A stretch of 44,887 nucleotides of DNA from Planctomycetota bacterium. GTDB lineage: Bacteria; Planctomycetota; UBA8108; UBA1146. The notes beneath the pieces are model-generated. The model was not told the origin of the DNA and searched no databases. It saw only the letters and a list, made by a program, of their open reading frames with translations. Where the stretch lies: positions 27,609 through 72,495 of the forward strand of contig JAAZXB010000007.1 of assembly GCA_014240375.1 (NCBI GenBank). Reading direction: 5' to 3'. Both the position numbers and the translations under genes were made by a program. The stretch's first letter is position 1, and each line of letters starts with the position of its first letter. Shown here piece after piece: positions 8,665 through 17,240 of this stretch.

Positions 8665-8910
8665 CTAGTTCTCGCCACCCCAGGGCGAATCGGGGCACCT
8701 CTCATCGGCCAGTTGTGCAGTGGCATCATCGACCAGTTCCCTGCTGCTGACCTTCTTGATCATCTCCAGCGCCTGATCGAGAGATTTCCACTGCCCTTTG
8801 AGTTGCGGATCCCTGGGTCCGACCGGGGGGAAATCGACCTTCCAGGCCACCTCTCCCTTTCCCAGGGAAACTAAAGTCACCTTGATGCCTTGCTCTGCAT
8901 GACTCGTCAT
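8665..8910 (-). CDS. Small hypothetical protein, 81 residues
   Basis: Not recognised. The chosen ATG at 8910 is preceded by an excellent AGGAGGAA ribosome site; longer in-frame starts lack one and run through low-quality sequence. The product is soluble and charged, with a beta-like N-terminal half (IKVTLVSLGKGEVAWKVDFPP), then a helix (KSLDQALEMIKKVSSRELVDDA) and a short acidic tail (DERCPDSPWGGEN). There is no signal peptide or membrane segment. It precedes pckA by 187 nt on the same strand and diverges from the HAD phosphatase gene. The regular ribosome site and protein-like composition support a real gene, but no function can be given. Confidence 0.6.
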   Translation of the reverse strand: MTSHAEQGIKVTLVSLGKGEVAWKVDFPPVGPRDPQLKGQWKSLDQALEMIKKVSSRELVDDATAQLADERCPDSPWGGEN

Positions 8911-9116
8911 CTGCTCTATTCCTCCTACTGGATCCGATTCACGATATCTTTTTCCGACGGGGTGAGTTCGTCCGCTGACTTGCTCGCACTCCATGGTAAT
9001 CAATGGCTCGCTGGTGCGGAACCATTTCCTTCGAGGCCTTGCTACCCTGTGTGGTGACCCCCACCATTCCATCAGCGCTGAGTCACTACCAGAGACGATG
9101 AACAAGGAGTGCTTTC

Positions 9117-9950
9117 TTGTACGAGTTTGAAGCCATCATCCTGGATCTCGACGGCACCCTGATCGAGGACGGAGGAGGGATTCGCCCCAGAGTTCGAACT
9201 GCCCTGCACAGGATCGCCGATGCCGGGATACACGTGATGATCGCAACCGGAAGATCAGAACAATCCGCGGCTCCAGCCATCGAAGTTCTGCAGATCCTCA
9301 ACCCGATGGTCATCTACAACGGAGCCGCCGTCTACTGCCCTAGCAGTCGCTCCTTGATCGAGGAGAGAAACCTCGACTTGAAACATCTCGATCAGTTACT
9401 CGATTACGCAGAAACTCATGACCTGCTACCGGTGGTGATGTGCGCCGGCTCAAAACGGGCATTGTCCCCCAGGTCAGAGGCACTGAACTATGCGCTCCAC
9501 GACATGAAAGCAATCGAGATCGTACACCCCGATCAGATGCGAATCGATCGACCCATACGCCTCTCTCTCTTTTCTGAGCAGCATCAAGACACTCAGCAAT
9601 TCGCCGACGAAATCAGAGCAGTCTCCGATTCGGAGGCCTATTTCACCTGGTTTCCCCTCAATCTCCTGCCATCTCATCGGGACAGTTCCCTGCTGGTCGT
9701 GGATGTCCAACCACCATGCGAAGGAAAGAGCGAAGCACTTCGGTTCCTTCAACAACATCATGGATTTTCACCCGAGCGATGCGTCGCAGTCGGAGATGCG
9801 ACCAACGATAGCCCGATGGTAGAACTGGCTGGACTCGGAATCGCGATGGGAAATGCCATGGACGAATTGAAGGAGGTCGCCGACCGTGTCATCGGGGCCA
9901 ATGACACCGATGCGATCGCAGACCTCATCGATGAACTGTGGATTCAATAG
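9117..9950 (+). CDS. HAD-superfamily hydrolase, Cof type IIB
   Basis: A 277-residue cytoplasmic phosphatase of the Cof/YbiV group, which dephosphorylates sugar phosphates, FMN or related small substrates. Motif I is ILDLDGTLIED near residue 8 (nucleophile and acid/base aspartates). Motif II is MIATGRS near residue 40. A type IIB cap occupies roughly 85-195. Motifs III/IV are a lysine region followed by VAVGDATNDSPMVELAGLGIAMGNA near 222-247. The start is a TTG at 9117 with AAGGAG about 8 nt upstream; no ATG lies in a suitable position. It is convergent with msrP across a hairpin-forming repeat. The substrate cannot be read from sequence. Confidence 0.88.
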   Translation: MYEFEAIILDLDGTLIEDGGGIRPRVRTALHRIADAGIHVMIATGRSEQSAAPAIEVLQILNPMVIYNGAAVYCPSSRSLIEERNLDLKHLDQLLDYAETHDLLPVVMCAGSKRALSPRSEALNYALHDMKAIEIVHPDQMRIDRPIRLSLFSEQHQDTQQFADEIRAVSDSEAYFTWFPLNLLPSHRDSSLLVVDVQPPCEGKSEALRFLQQHHGFSPERCVAVGDATNDSPMVELAGLGIAMGNAMDELKEVADRVIGANDTDAIADLIDELWIQ

Positions 9951-9960
9951 AGATCAATAG

Positions 9961-10010
9961 GTCAGGAAGTCAGGAAGTCAGGAAGTCAGGAGTGGTTGTG
10001 ATTTCCTGAC
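9961..10010. terminator. Octamer tandem repeat forming a hairpin between convergent genes
   Basis: Four head-to-tail copies of GTCAGGAA (9961-9991, last one short by a base) are followed by TTCCTGAC at 10003-10010. The latter is the exact complement of one unit. The third or fourth copy can pair with it, giving a 7-8 bp stem with an 11-18 nt loop in alternative registers. It lies between the HAD gene stop and the MsrP-like gene stop, so a shared bidirectional terminator is plausible. There is no clean T-tract, so intrinsic termination is uncertain. Confidence 0.45.
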
Positions 10011-10029
10011 GAATCTCTGATCCTCGAGG

Positions 10030-11013
10030 TCAGTGTTCCTTGCCGGTATAGAGTTTCGCCACCTGCTCTGCATACCCGTTGTACAGCAAAGTGGGTCGCC
10101 TCACTCCGGTGCCGATATCTCTTTCCATCGATTGGCTCCACCGAGGATGAGGCTTGGATGGATCGACGTTTGAAAAGAACCCGTATTCATCAGGCAGCGC
10201 CTGATTCCAGAAGGTCGGGGGCTTCTCCTCGGTAAATTCAATCTTCACGATCGACTTGGGCGACTTGTAGCCATACTTCCACGGCACGACCACCCGCCAC
10301 GGTGCTCCATGCTGCATCGGAAGTCCGTGGCCATAGATACCCACTCCCACCATTGCGAGATCATGTCGGGCTTCATCGAGTCGTAGTGCTTCGAAGTATG
10401 GCCAGGGCCACTGCTTGTCCTTCTGCCCCGGGAGCCGGTCCTCATCGAGAATGGAAACAAATCGGATGTACTTGGCCTTACCGAGTGGCTTGCACCGATC
10501 GATCAACTTGCTGAGGGGATAACCGACCCAGGGAACCTGCATCGCCCAGGTCTCGACACAACGAAACCTGTAAAGTCTCTCCTCTAGCGGAGCCAGTTTG
10601 ATCAGATCTTCGATATCGAGAGTGAATGGTTTTTCCACAGCACCTGCGACCTCGATCTTCCACGGATCGACCTTGAAGTTGCGGGCCATCTGCCAGACCC
10701 GATTCTTCTGCGTGGTGAACTCGTAAAAGTTGTTGTAGACCGAGGAGATTTTCTCTGGAGTGAGAGTTCTGGGTGCTATGTCGAACCGGGTAGATCGCTG
10801 GCCTGGAAATACATCTTTGCACAGTTCGCCAATTGCAGGCTCGATGGCCGACCGACTCCCATCCTGTAGCATCCAGCTGCCAGAGATCCCATGAAGAAAG
10901 TGGGTGACTCCAAGGGTGGAGAGCCCTGCCAATCCAAGGCCCATTCCGCGGATGATGGTGCGACGATCGATGAAGCGATCCTCAGGGGTGATCGAGAACT
11001 GTTCGGATGACAT
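10030..11013 (-). CDS. msrP: MsrP-like molybdopterin-dependent reductase, catalytic subunit
   Basis: Predicted periplasmic oxidoreductase of the sulfite-oxidase fold that repairs methionine sulfoxide in envelope proteins, using electrons from the MsrQ haem membrane protein. The 327-residue product from ATG 11013 (AAGGAA site upstream) has a Tat signal: DRRTIIRGMG at 16-25 followed by a hydrophobic stretch. C152 in YRFRCVETWAMQVPW is the molybdenum ligand. GHGLPMQHGAPWRVVVPWKYGYKSPKSI is the classic C-terminal SUOX/MsrP block. The close match to MsrP rather than plant or animal sulfite oxidase comes from this block and the length. No msrQ gene lies next to it, which is unusual, so the electron donor is unknown. 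The upstream BNR gene is 157 nt away. Confidence 0.88.
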   Translation of the reverse strand: MSSEQFSITPEDRFIDRRTIIRGMGLGLAGLSTLGVTHFLHGISGSWMLQDGSRSAIEPAIGELCKDVFPGQRSTRFDIAPRTLTPEKISSVYNNFYEFTTQKNRVWQMARNFKVDPWKIEVAGAVEKPFTLDIEDLIKLAPLEERLYRFRCVETWAMQVPWVGYPLSKLIDRCKPLGKAKYIRFVSILDEDRLPGQKDKQWPWPYFEALRLDEARHDLAMVGVGIYGHGLPMQHGAPWRVVVPWKYGYKSPKSIVKIEFTEEKPPTFWNQALPDEYGFFSNVDPSKPHPRWSQSMERDIGTGVRRPTLLYNGYAEQVAKLYTGKEH

Positions 11014-11170
11014 CCGCGATTCCTTCCGCTGGGCCCTGGCTACTGTGGTCACTTCCAGGCTACAGGTCTGTCGATCCCACTCAAGTCCCCGATCGGAGAG
11101 TCGCTGTTCACGAGATCAGAGTCGAATTGGCTCGAAGATGAGCGGGAAGTGGAGTTGGCGAGATGATGAG

Positions 11171-12478
11171 TTAGCGCGATGATGGGGTCGTAGATCTGGC
11201 AAGCCCAGGAATCTTGACGGTGCGAACTGCAGTCCCGCCATCCACCTCGGTTTCGGTCCATGCGACCACCGCAGATCCATCCTTTACTGCAACGATCCTC
11301 GGATATCCGCTCCTTCGACCAGGAGAGGTCGAACCGATCCGATGAGAACTCCCTCTGGCCGATCCCGGGGTCCAGCGGCGAACCCGAACTTCTCCACCGT
11401 CTCCCTGGCGCTCGAGCCAGCACAACAGGTAGGACCCATCGCCGAGACCTGCGATGTCCACCCTCCCCACCGGACGGCCATCATCGATCCGAACCGCACT
11501 CCTTTTCTCGCCCTCGGTGGCTGGATCGAGAAGCGTCGCCAGCACCGCTCCTTCCGGAGCCGGCTGATCGAGTACGCGATCGACGCCGGTATACCAGGCG
11601 ACCGCTCTGGTACTCCCCGATGAGGCCATCGATGGTCCATTGACAGGACAACCCTCCTGCACCCATCCATCTTCACGCACCAGGCCCTGCTGATGAATCT
11701 TCTGAGCTCCAACCTGAAGCCAGGAAATATCCCGAACACCAAGGAAATCACGATCTCGATAGACGAGGGTCACATCTTCCCCATCGACCAGAGCGTCGAG
11801 GGGACAGCAGTCGCAAACACGATCATCGAGCAACCGATCGATTCCTCGGGTTCCTTTCGCAGATATTGTGGTCGCGCGAAGCGTCATCGGCTTCCCTTCT
11901 CCATCCGCCATCGCTCTGCCATCGAGCCAGGCCAGGAAGAAATGATCTCCCATCGACCTCAGTGCCACGAATCCATGCTCGGTCTGTGAGTCATCGCGAT
12001 GGGGAATGATGGGATCACTCCAGGTCTTCCCTTGATCGCTGGAGATGCTCACCTTGACGCCATAGGCGTAGGTCTTCTGAGAGATACGGTCGAGCCAGTG
12101 GACCGCCATGGTTCCATCGAGAAGTACCGCAGCGGAAGGGAAGTCCGCCCAGTTGACGAACCAGCCAGATCCTTGCGCCGCCGTCACCGCCTCTCCCCAC
12201 CCGTCTTCGCCGAGGGTCGAAAGTTGCAAGCAAACTCCCTTGCCATCGGCGGCAGGCTCGACCCAACTGAGCAGTGCAGAGCCGTCAGCAGAGTTTGTCA
12301 GGTTCGGTAACGCTGAACCCTTGGCAGTCTTCAGCATCAACGGTTCGATCCGCAGGGATGCTTCTTTTAATCCCACTCCCTCTTTCGCCGCTCCTTCGGG
12401 GGGCACCTGGGCGCCCAGGAAAATCGATACGAAACAGAAGGTCAGGACCAGAGAGATTCGCCTAGTAACCCGCAGCAT
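11171..12478 (-). CDS. Secreted BNR/sialidase-like beta-propeller protein
   Basis: A 435-residue exported protein. The ATG at 12478 has an AAAGGA site. A signal peptide is evident (basic MLRVTRRIS, hydrophobic core, cleavage near FLGAQ). The body has beta-propeller repeats; one clear Asp-box is SSDQGKTWSD. A RVCDCCPLDA motif with three cysteines is seen in many bacterial sialidase-like propellers of unknown activity. Catalytic residues of true sialidases (arginine triad, Tyr/Glu pair) cannot be confirmed by eye, so substrate and enzymatic activity are open. It overlaps the end of the upstream ggt gene by 17 nt, so the two are co-translated and may both act on periplasmic peptides or glycans. 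Confidence 0.65.
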   Translation of the reverse strand: MLRVTRRISLVLTFCFVSIFLGAQVPPEGAAKEGVGLKEASLRIEPLMLKTAKGSALPNLTNSADGSALLSWVEPAADGKGVCLQLSTLGEDGWGEAVTAAQGSGWFVNWADFPSAAVLLDGTMAVHWLDRISQKTYAYGVKVSISSDQGKTWSDPIIPHRDDSQTEHGFVALRSMGDHFFLAWLDGRAMADGEGKPMTLRATTISAKGTRGIDRLLDDRVCDCCPLDALVDGEDVTLVYRDRDFLGVRDISWLQVGAQKIHQQGLVREDGWVQEGCPVNGPSMASSGSTRAVAWYTGVDRVLDQPAPEGAVLATLLDPATEGEKRSAVRIDDGRPVGRVDIAGLGDGSYLLCWLERQGDGGEVRVRRWTPGSARGSSHRIGSTSPGRRSGYPRIVAVKDGSAVVAWTETEVDGGTAVRTVKIPGLARSTTPSSR

Positions 12479-14168
12479 GGCCGTCCTTTCTCGATTCACT
12501 CGCACCAACCCAGACTCCCTTGCGAAAATCCCGCATCACAGCCTGGTATCCACCGAACAACCCGGTTCGAGTTCCGATGGTGTGTCCCCATTTTCTTAAC
12601 TGATCGACGACCTTCGCATCGAATCCCGTCTCGAGAGCCACCTCTCCTCCGTCACTCATGATGGAGCCAGTGGGCTGAGAAGAACCGACATGAACCACCC
12701 GGGGAGCGTCTCCCGCTTCCTGCAGGTTCATACCAAAGTCGATGAGATTCATCAGGACCCATGCCTGCGCCTGTGGTTGCGTGGCCCCTCCCATCACTCC
12801 GAAGGAGAGCCACGGCTTCCCATCCCGGGTTGCGAATCCGGGGATGATGGTGTGAAACGGTCTCTTCCCCGGAGCATACAGGTTGGCATGGCCGTCCTGC
12901 AGGCAGAACAGTTCTCCTCGATCTTGCAGTCCAAATCCGAGACCGGGGGGACAGACACCACTGCCGATTCCTCGGTAGTTGCTCTGGATCAGCGACACCA
13001 TGTTACCCGCAGAATCCGCCACCGAGAGATACACCGTATCCCCCTGGTCTGTCTGGCTCCTTCCGGTGTCGACCCGCACCATCGCTTTCTCCGGATCGAT
13101 CAAGTCGCGTAACTGGTTGGCATACTTCTTCGAGATGAGGTGAGCCACCGGAACATCGTAAAACTCCATATCTGTGTACTCGCGAGCTCGATCCTCGAAC
13201 ACCAGTTTCTTGGCTTCGATAAAGTGGTGAATCAGCTTCGCACTGCCGAAGCCCCACTCCTGAACCGGGAACCCCTCCATGATGTTGAGCAGTTCCAGCA
13301 CTGCGATGCCCTGACCATTGGGAGGCAATTGCCACACTTCTATATCACGGTAACGAGTGCTCACAGGCTCGACCCACTCGCCCTTGTGAGATTCAAGATC
13401 AGCGACCGTCAAGTAGCCTCCATGACGCTGGACGAAGGATGCGATCTGCTCTGCAACAGGTCCCTTGTAGAATCCATCTCGTCCCTGATTGGCGATCTGC
13501 TCGAGGGTTTTTGCCAGATCAGGATTGCTCCACAACTCACCCTTCTCTGGAGTTCTCCCATCGCGGGTGAAGGTGGCCGTGAAGCCCGGCTGCTCTGCCA
13601 GAATCCGGCCACTGATCTTCCAGTAGTGAGCGATCAATTCTGTCACAGGAAAGCCATCCTTGGCGTGGCGAATTGCAGGAGCCAGAACTCCACCGAGAGG
13701 TAGTTTTCCAAAACGTCCATGCAAGGCTGTCCAGCCATCCACACATCCAGGAACCGAGATGGGCAGGGTCCCGTGTGGAGGAATGTCTTTCCTCCCGAGC
13801 GCATCGACTTCGGACCGTAACTTCTCCAGTGAAAGCGATCGAGGCGAACGTCCTGAACCATTGTAGCCATGCAGCTTCTGGCTCTCCTGATCCCACACGA
13901 TGGCAAACAGATCTCCACCGACTCCATTACCGGTCGGCTCCATCAGACCCAGGCATGCGTTGGCAGCGATTGCAGCATCCACTGCACTCCCCCCTGCACG
14001 TAGTATTTCAAGTGCCGCTTCCGTCGCCAGCGGATGGCTAGTTGCAGCCATTCCGTGCACGGAGAAAACCTCTGACCGGGTCGCAAATGGCTGTCCGGTG
14101 ATTCGATCTCCCCCGGAAATTCGTGCCGTGATGGAGATCATCAATAGTACAAAGATCAGCAGTTTCAT
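12462..14168 (-). CDS. ggt: Gamma-glutamyltranspeptidase (glutathione hydrolase)
   Basis: Periplasmic enzyme that cleaves the gamma-glutamyl bond of glutathione and related peptides. It is made as a 568-residue precursor that self-cleaves into large and small subunits. A signal peptide covers about residues 1-19. The N-terminal subunit has ATSHPLATEAALEILRAGGSAVDAAIAAN and MEPTGNGVGGDLF, with the substrate arginine in GSGRSPR. The autoproteolysis threonine is T378 in GDTVYLSVADSAGNMVSLIQS. The canonical pair is TT before HLS; here the sequence is DTVYLS, still with Thr as nucleophile. The small-subunit glycine-rich segment is represented by SFGVMGGATQPQ. It diverges from hemL, with a shared 168-nt upstream region. 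Confidence 0.93.
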   Translation of the reverse strand: MKLLIFVLLMISITARISGGDRITGQPFATRSEVFSVHGMAATSHPLATEAALEILRAGGSAVDAAIAANACLGLMEPTGNGVGGDLFAIVWDQESQKLHGYNGSGRSPRSLSLEKLRSEVDALGRKDIPPHGTLPISVPGCVDGWTALHGRFGKLPLGGVLAPAIRHAKDGFPVTELIAHYWKISGRILAEQPGFTATFTRDGRTPEKGELWSNPDLAKTLEQIANQGRDGFYKGPVAEQIASFVQRHGGYLTVADLESHKGEWVEPVSTRYRDIEVWQLPPNGQGIAVLELLNIMEGFPVQEWGFGSAKLIHHFIEAKKLVFEDRAREYTDMEFYDVPVAHLISKKYANQLRDLIDPEKAMVRVDTGRSQTDQGDTVYLSVADSAGNMVSLIQSNYRGIGSGVCPPGLGFGLQDRGELFCLQDGHANLYAPGKRPFHTIIPGFATRDGKPWLSFGVMGGATQPQAQAWVLMNLIDFGMNLQEAGDAPRVVHVGSSQPTGSIMSDGGEVALETGFDAKVVDQLRKWGHTIGTRTGLFGGYQAVMRDFRKGVWVGASESRKDGHAAGY

Positions 14169-14336
14169 CGCGCTTCTCCTCTTCCCTTGCTCAACAGCAA
14201 CATCGATACAAGTTCTCCTCCGGATGAGAGGCTGTGCATCCTATCTTCGCACTACGAATGAAGGAAGAGAATGGTTCATGACCCCACAGTCGATTACCCT
14301 CCACCAGCACTCAAAACCCTCAAGGAGTCGATAGCG

Positions 14337-15617
14337 ATGAAGGTAACCCAGCAAGATTTGTTCGATCGAGCGCGCCAGGTGATTCCTGGTGGGGTCAACA
14401 GCCCCGTCAGGGCTTATGGATCGGTAGGAGGAACTCCTCGATTCATCGACAGTGCCAGCGGTTGTCGGATCCGAGATACCGAAGGAAAGCAGTACATTGA
14501 TTTCGTCGGATCGTGGGGACCGATGATCCTGGGACACGCGCACCCGGTGATCCTCGAGGCGATCGAGAAGGCGCTCAAGGATGGCACTTCTTTCGGAGCA
14601 CCGACCACCAGGGAGATCGAACTGGCCTCGTTGATCGTGGACCTGGTTCCCGGTGCAGAGATGGCCCGGCTCACTTCCAGTGGAACCGAAGCCACCATGT
14701 CTGCCTTGAGACTGGCGCGAGGGATCACCGGTCGAGACCTGTGCCTCAAGTTTGAAGGCTGTTATCACGGTCATGGAGATTCGTTCCTGGTCGCCGCCGG
14801 ATCGGGAGCGGCCACCCATGGACATCCGTCGAGCCCCGGAGTCCCGGAAGCGATTGCCAACCTCACCACCGTGGTCCCCTACAACGATCTCGCAGCGGTT
14901 CAAAACTGCATGGAAGAGATGGGAGAGCGAGTCGCTGCGATCATCGTTGAACCGGTCGCTGGCAACATGGGTTGTGTACTCCCTGCCCCGGGATTTCTCG
15001 AAGGTCTGAGAGAACAATGTACTCGTCATGGCGCCCTGCTGATCTTTGACGAGGTGATGACTGGATTCCGGGTCGGCCCCGGAAGCGCTCAGGGGCTGTA
15101 CGGGATCGAACCTGATCTCACCACCCTCGGCAAGATTGTTGGTGGCGGAATGCCGATGGGAGTGGTCTGTGGCCCCACCTCGAAGATGGAGCAGCTGTCC
15201 CCGGTAGGCCCGATTTATCAGGCCGGGACCCTCAGCGGCAATCCACTCTCGGTGGCCGCGGGGGTCGCCCTTCTGAGCCTGTTGAAGGATGGTGCGGAGC
15301 AGATCTACCCGGCACTGGAGGCCAAGGCTGAGCGCCTTCAGGCGGGCTGGAAGAGTGCGCTCGATCAGCATGGAATCGAACACTGCTGGAATCGAGTCGG
15401 ATCGATGTTCGGTCTCTTCTTTACAGCGGGACCGGTCACCAACTTCTCCGAAGCATCCGCTGCCGATTCGCAAGTCTTCCGGCGTTTCTTTCACGGACTA
15501 CTGGAAGCGGGAATTTCGATTGCCCCCTCACCCTTCGAGGCAGGGTTCCTCTCGATGGCTCATTCCGATGACGATATCGATCAGTCGATTGAAGCGGTCT
15601 CCTCTCTGCAATTGTGA
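14337..15617 (+). CDS. hemL: Glutamate-1-semialdehyde 2,1-aminomutase
   Basis: PLP enzyme that converts glutamate-1-semialdehyde to 5-aminolevulinate, the step between HemA and HemB. The ATG at 14337 has AAGGAG ten bases upstream; a longer in-frame start at 14271 lacks a site and lies in the intergenic segment. The 426-residue length is standard. Visible are PGGVNSPVRAYGSVGG at the N-terminus, TSSGTEATMSALRLARG (phosphate-binding turn), YHGHGDSFLVAAGSGA, IFDEVMTGFR (PLP aspartate) and K266 (Schiff base) in TLGKIVGGGMPMG. It stands alone on the plus strand, about 8 kb from hemA and hemB. It is followed by a strong terminator hairpin. Confidence 0.97.
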   Translation: MKVTQQDLFDRARQVIPGGVNSPVRAYGSVGGTPRFIDSASGCRIRDTEGKQYIDFVGSWGPMILGHAHPVILEAIEKALKDGTSFGAPTTREIELASLIVDLVPGAEMARLTSSGTEATMSALRLARGITGRDLCLKFEGCYHGHGDSFLVAAGSGAATHGHPSSPGVPEAIANLTTVVPYNDLAAVQNCMEEMGERVAAIIVEPVAGNMGCVLPAPGFLEGLREQCTRHGALLIFDEVMTGFRVGPGSAQGLYGIEPDLTTLGKIVGGGMPMGVVCGPTSKMEQLSPVGPIYQAGTLSGNPLSVAAGVALLSLLKDGAEQIYPALEAKAERLQAGWKSALDQHGIEHCWNRVGSMFGLFFTAGPVTNFSEASAADSQVFRRFFHGLLEAGISIAPSPFEAGFLSMAHSDDDIDQSIEAVSSLQL

Positions 15618-15644
15618 GAGATTGCGTGATCGACAGCTGGTCGA

Positions 15645-15683
15645 AAGAAAAAGGGCCTCCCGATCCAATAGATCGGAAGGCCC
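15645..15683 (-). terminator. Rho-independent terminator (bidirectional hairpin, T-tract on minus strand)
   Basis: Positions 15653-15683 form a near-perfect stem: GGGCCT then CCGATC, a short loop, GATCGG and AGGCCC, with one opposed mismatch. On the minus strand the stem is followed by TTTTTCTTTC (15652-15643). This makes it an intrinsic terminator for the dockerin-like gene, and it probably also stops hemL transcription from the other side. It sits between the hemL stop and the dockerin-like gene stop. Confidence 0.85.
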
Positions 15684-15710
15684 ATGATCTTCTATCTCAG
15701 CAGATGATCT

Positions 15711-16964
15711 TTACAGATCGTCAGCGTCTCCGTTGCATCCCAGACCATCGCCGGGGGTCGGATCGAGATCCGCACCCGGGAACGGAGCCAGAGGAGCAGG
15801 TCCGTCCAGGAATCTGTAGTTGAAGCAGTAGATCGCATCCGAGGCATCCAGAGCGCCATCGTCATTCGAATCACATGCGTCATCACAGAGGGGCTCAGGA
15901 GAACCCGGCTGGAACAGCCAGTTGATCAGATTAATTCCGTCAGCAATGTTGACCACGCCGTCGGAGTTGCAGTCACCACGGGTGAACGGGTTGAAGTTCA
16001 CCACGGTCAAGGTTCCACCAACCAGGGTCGGTTGATCGATGAAGGCCTGTCCAGCCCAAACTGCATTGTCCTGAGATGGAGTTCCCTGGCCGTCTACGAA
16101 GTCATTGGCCATCGATCCTTCGGCCATCGTCTGCCAACCCACGGTGAAGAGGGCAGTGGTGGCAGCCGCTGGGATCAGGTTGTCGAGGGTTCCGTCTCCT
16201 CCGGTGTCCGCAATTCCACCGAAGACGATGAAGCCCGGGGTCGTGGTCGGATCCTGGATGGCCCAGAACTCGAATGCGAAATCAGGAGCAATACCGGTCA
16301 GCATGCCAATCGAAGGATCGTAGGTCATGTTGGCCTGCACCCCATCGATGGCCGGCATGGTGACATTGACCAGGCTGACGGTCGTCGAAGCGGGCCCACC
16401 GAGGACGGCGGTCGAAGAGGACGCGGTGATCTGGTTGGGGTTGATCACATCCACGGAACCAGAGTTCTGGGTCGGAGGAATGCTGGCGCCGCCGCTGACC
16501 ACCACGGTGCTCACAGGAGGAGTTCCATTGGTGTCGCAGAAGCTGATGGTGGTGGCGGAGGATCCGGCGATGGTCACATCCATCGTCATCATCTCGAAAT
16601 CAGATACGATTCCGACCACTGAACAACCAACAAAGCAGAGCACGACGCCCTGGGTGGCACCGGTCGTGAAGACTCCGATCTGGTCGAAGTCAGGTGAATC
16701 ACCGTCATTCGAAGTAGCGGTATCTGCACCCGTGGCAGCACCATCGACGGTCAGTGCAGCGGGATCAACGCAGATCCCTAAAGACCACCCCTGGATGTCA
16801 GCTCCGACATTGTCCAGCAAGGCCGCAGCAGTAAAACTGTCTCCGGTAGATCCTGATCCACCAGTTACGGTAAACGTATAATCAGATCCACCAGCGTTTG
16901 CTGTTGCTTGGATAGAAAAAGCGATGGTCAGTGCCATCAGGCTAGTCATGATTTTGCGAAGCAT
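15711..16964 (-). CDS. Secreted cohesin/dockerin-like protein
   Basis: A 417-residue exported protein with no known enzyme domain. The ATG at 16964 has an AAAGGAA site; the signal peptide is MLRKIMTSLMALTIAFSIQATANA. The mature protein contains two beta-rich cohesin-like modules, roughly residues 30-165 and 180-310. The C-terminal about 90 residues hold two calcium-loop type dockerin repeats (GDCNSDGVVNIADGINLINW and SNDDGALDASDAIYCFNY). Then come a Pro-rich linker and an acidic Asp/Gly-rich tail. The same C-terminal module ends the giant protein at 21250. It is flanked by a terminator and a long intergenic region, so it is probably monocistronic. The module may be a cell-surface sorting or attachment element; no ligand is known. 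Confidence 0.75.
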   Translation of the reverse strand: MLRKIMTSLMALTIAFSIQATANAGGSDYTFTVTGGSGSTGDSFTAAALLDNVGADIQGWSLGICVDPAALTVDGAATGADTATSNDGDSPDFDQIGVFTTGATQGVVLCFVGCSVVGIVSDFEMMTMDVTIAGSSATTISFCDTNGTPPVSTVVVSGGASIPPTQNSGSVDVINPNQITASSSTAVLGGPASTTVSLVNVTMPAIDGVQANMTYDPSIGMLTGIAPDFAFEFWAIQDPTTTPGFIVFGGIADTGGDGTLDNLIPAAATTALFTVGWQTMAEGSMANDFVDGQGTPSQDNAVWAGQAFIDQPTLVGGTLTVVNFNPFTRGDCNSDGVVNIADGINLINWLFQPGSPEPLCDDACDSNDDGALDASDAIYCFNYRFLDGPAPLAPFPGADLDPTPGDGLGCNGDADDL

Positions 16965-16991
16965 TTGCAAAGTTCCTTTCGCTGTCACTCC

Positions 16992-17010
16992 TTGGGTGAA
17001 ATACACCCAA
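16992..17010. promoter_or_regulatory. Perfect inverted repeat in the leader of the dockerin-like gene
   Basis: TTGGGTG-AAATA-CACCCAA is a perfect 7-bp dyad with a 5-nt spacer, 27 bases upstream of the ATG at 16964 on the minus strand. It could be an operator or a leader hairpin. There is no poly-T after it, so termination is unlikely. Confidence 0.35.
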
Positions 17011-17180
17011 AATTCACACACCCCTACAGATGATTTTCAGTATTGCTGGATCAACACCCGTTGATTCAACTGCTATCGGCCCAACCAAGCCACGTGCTGG
17101 TTGAAAGCACTCCGAGTGACGACAAGAACCAGACTTCTCCAGAGTGGCCGTATCTGTCGCCTCGAATTAAAATTTCTGTT

Positions 17181-17240
17181 CAATGCTCTGCTCAATGCGC
17201 CGCTCAATGCGCCGCTCAATGCGCCGCTCAATGCGCCGCT
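17181..17240. repeat. 12-bp tandem repeat (minisatellite)
   Basis: Five head-to-tail 12-mers begin at 17181, 17193, 17205, 17217 and 17229. The last four are identical (CAATGCGCCGCT); the first is a variant (CAATGCTCTGCT), and CAATGAG at 17241 is a sixth partial copy. The period is a multiple of three, so open frames run through it on both strands, but none has gene support. Copy number is probably variable between strains. Confidence 0.9.

Noticed and set aside
14241..15494. Minus-strand 417-residue frame across hemL
   Set aside because: Antisense to a clear hemL with PLP motifs; composition is not protein-like.
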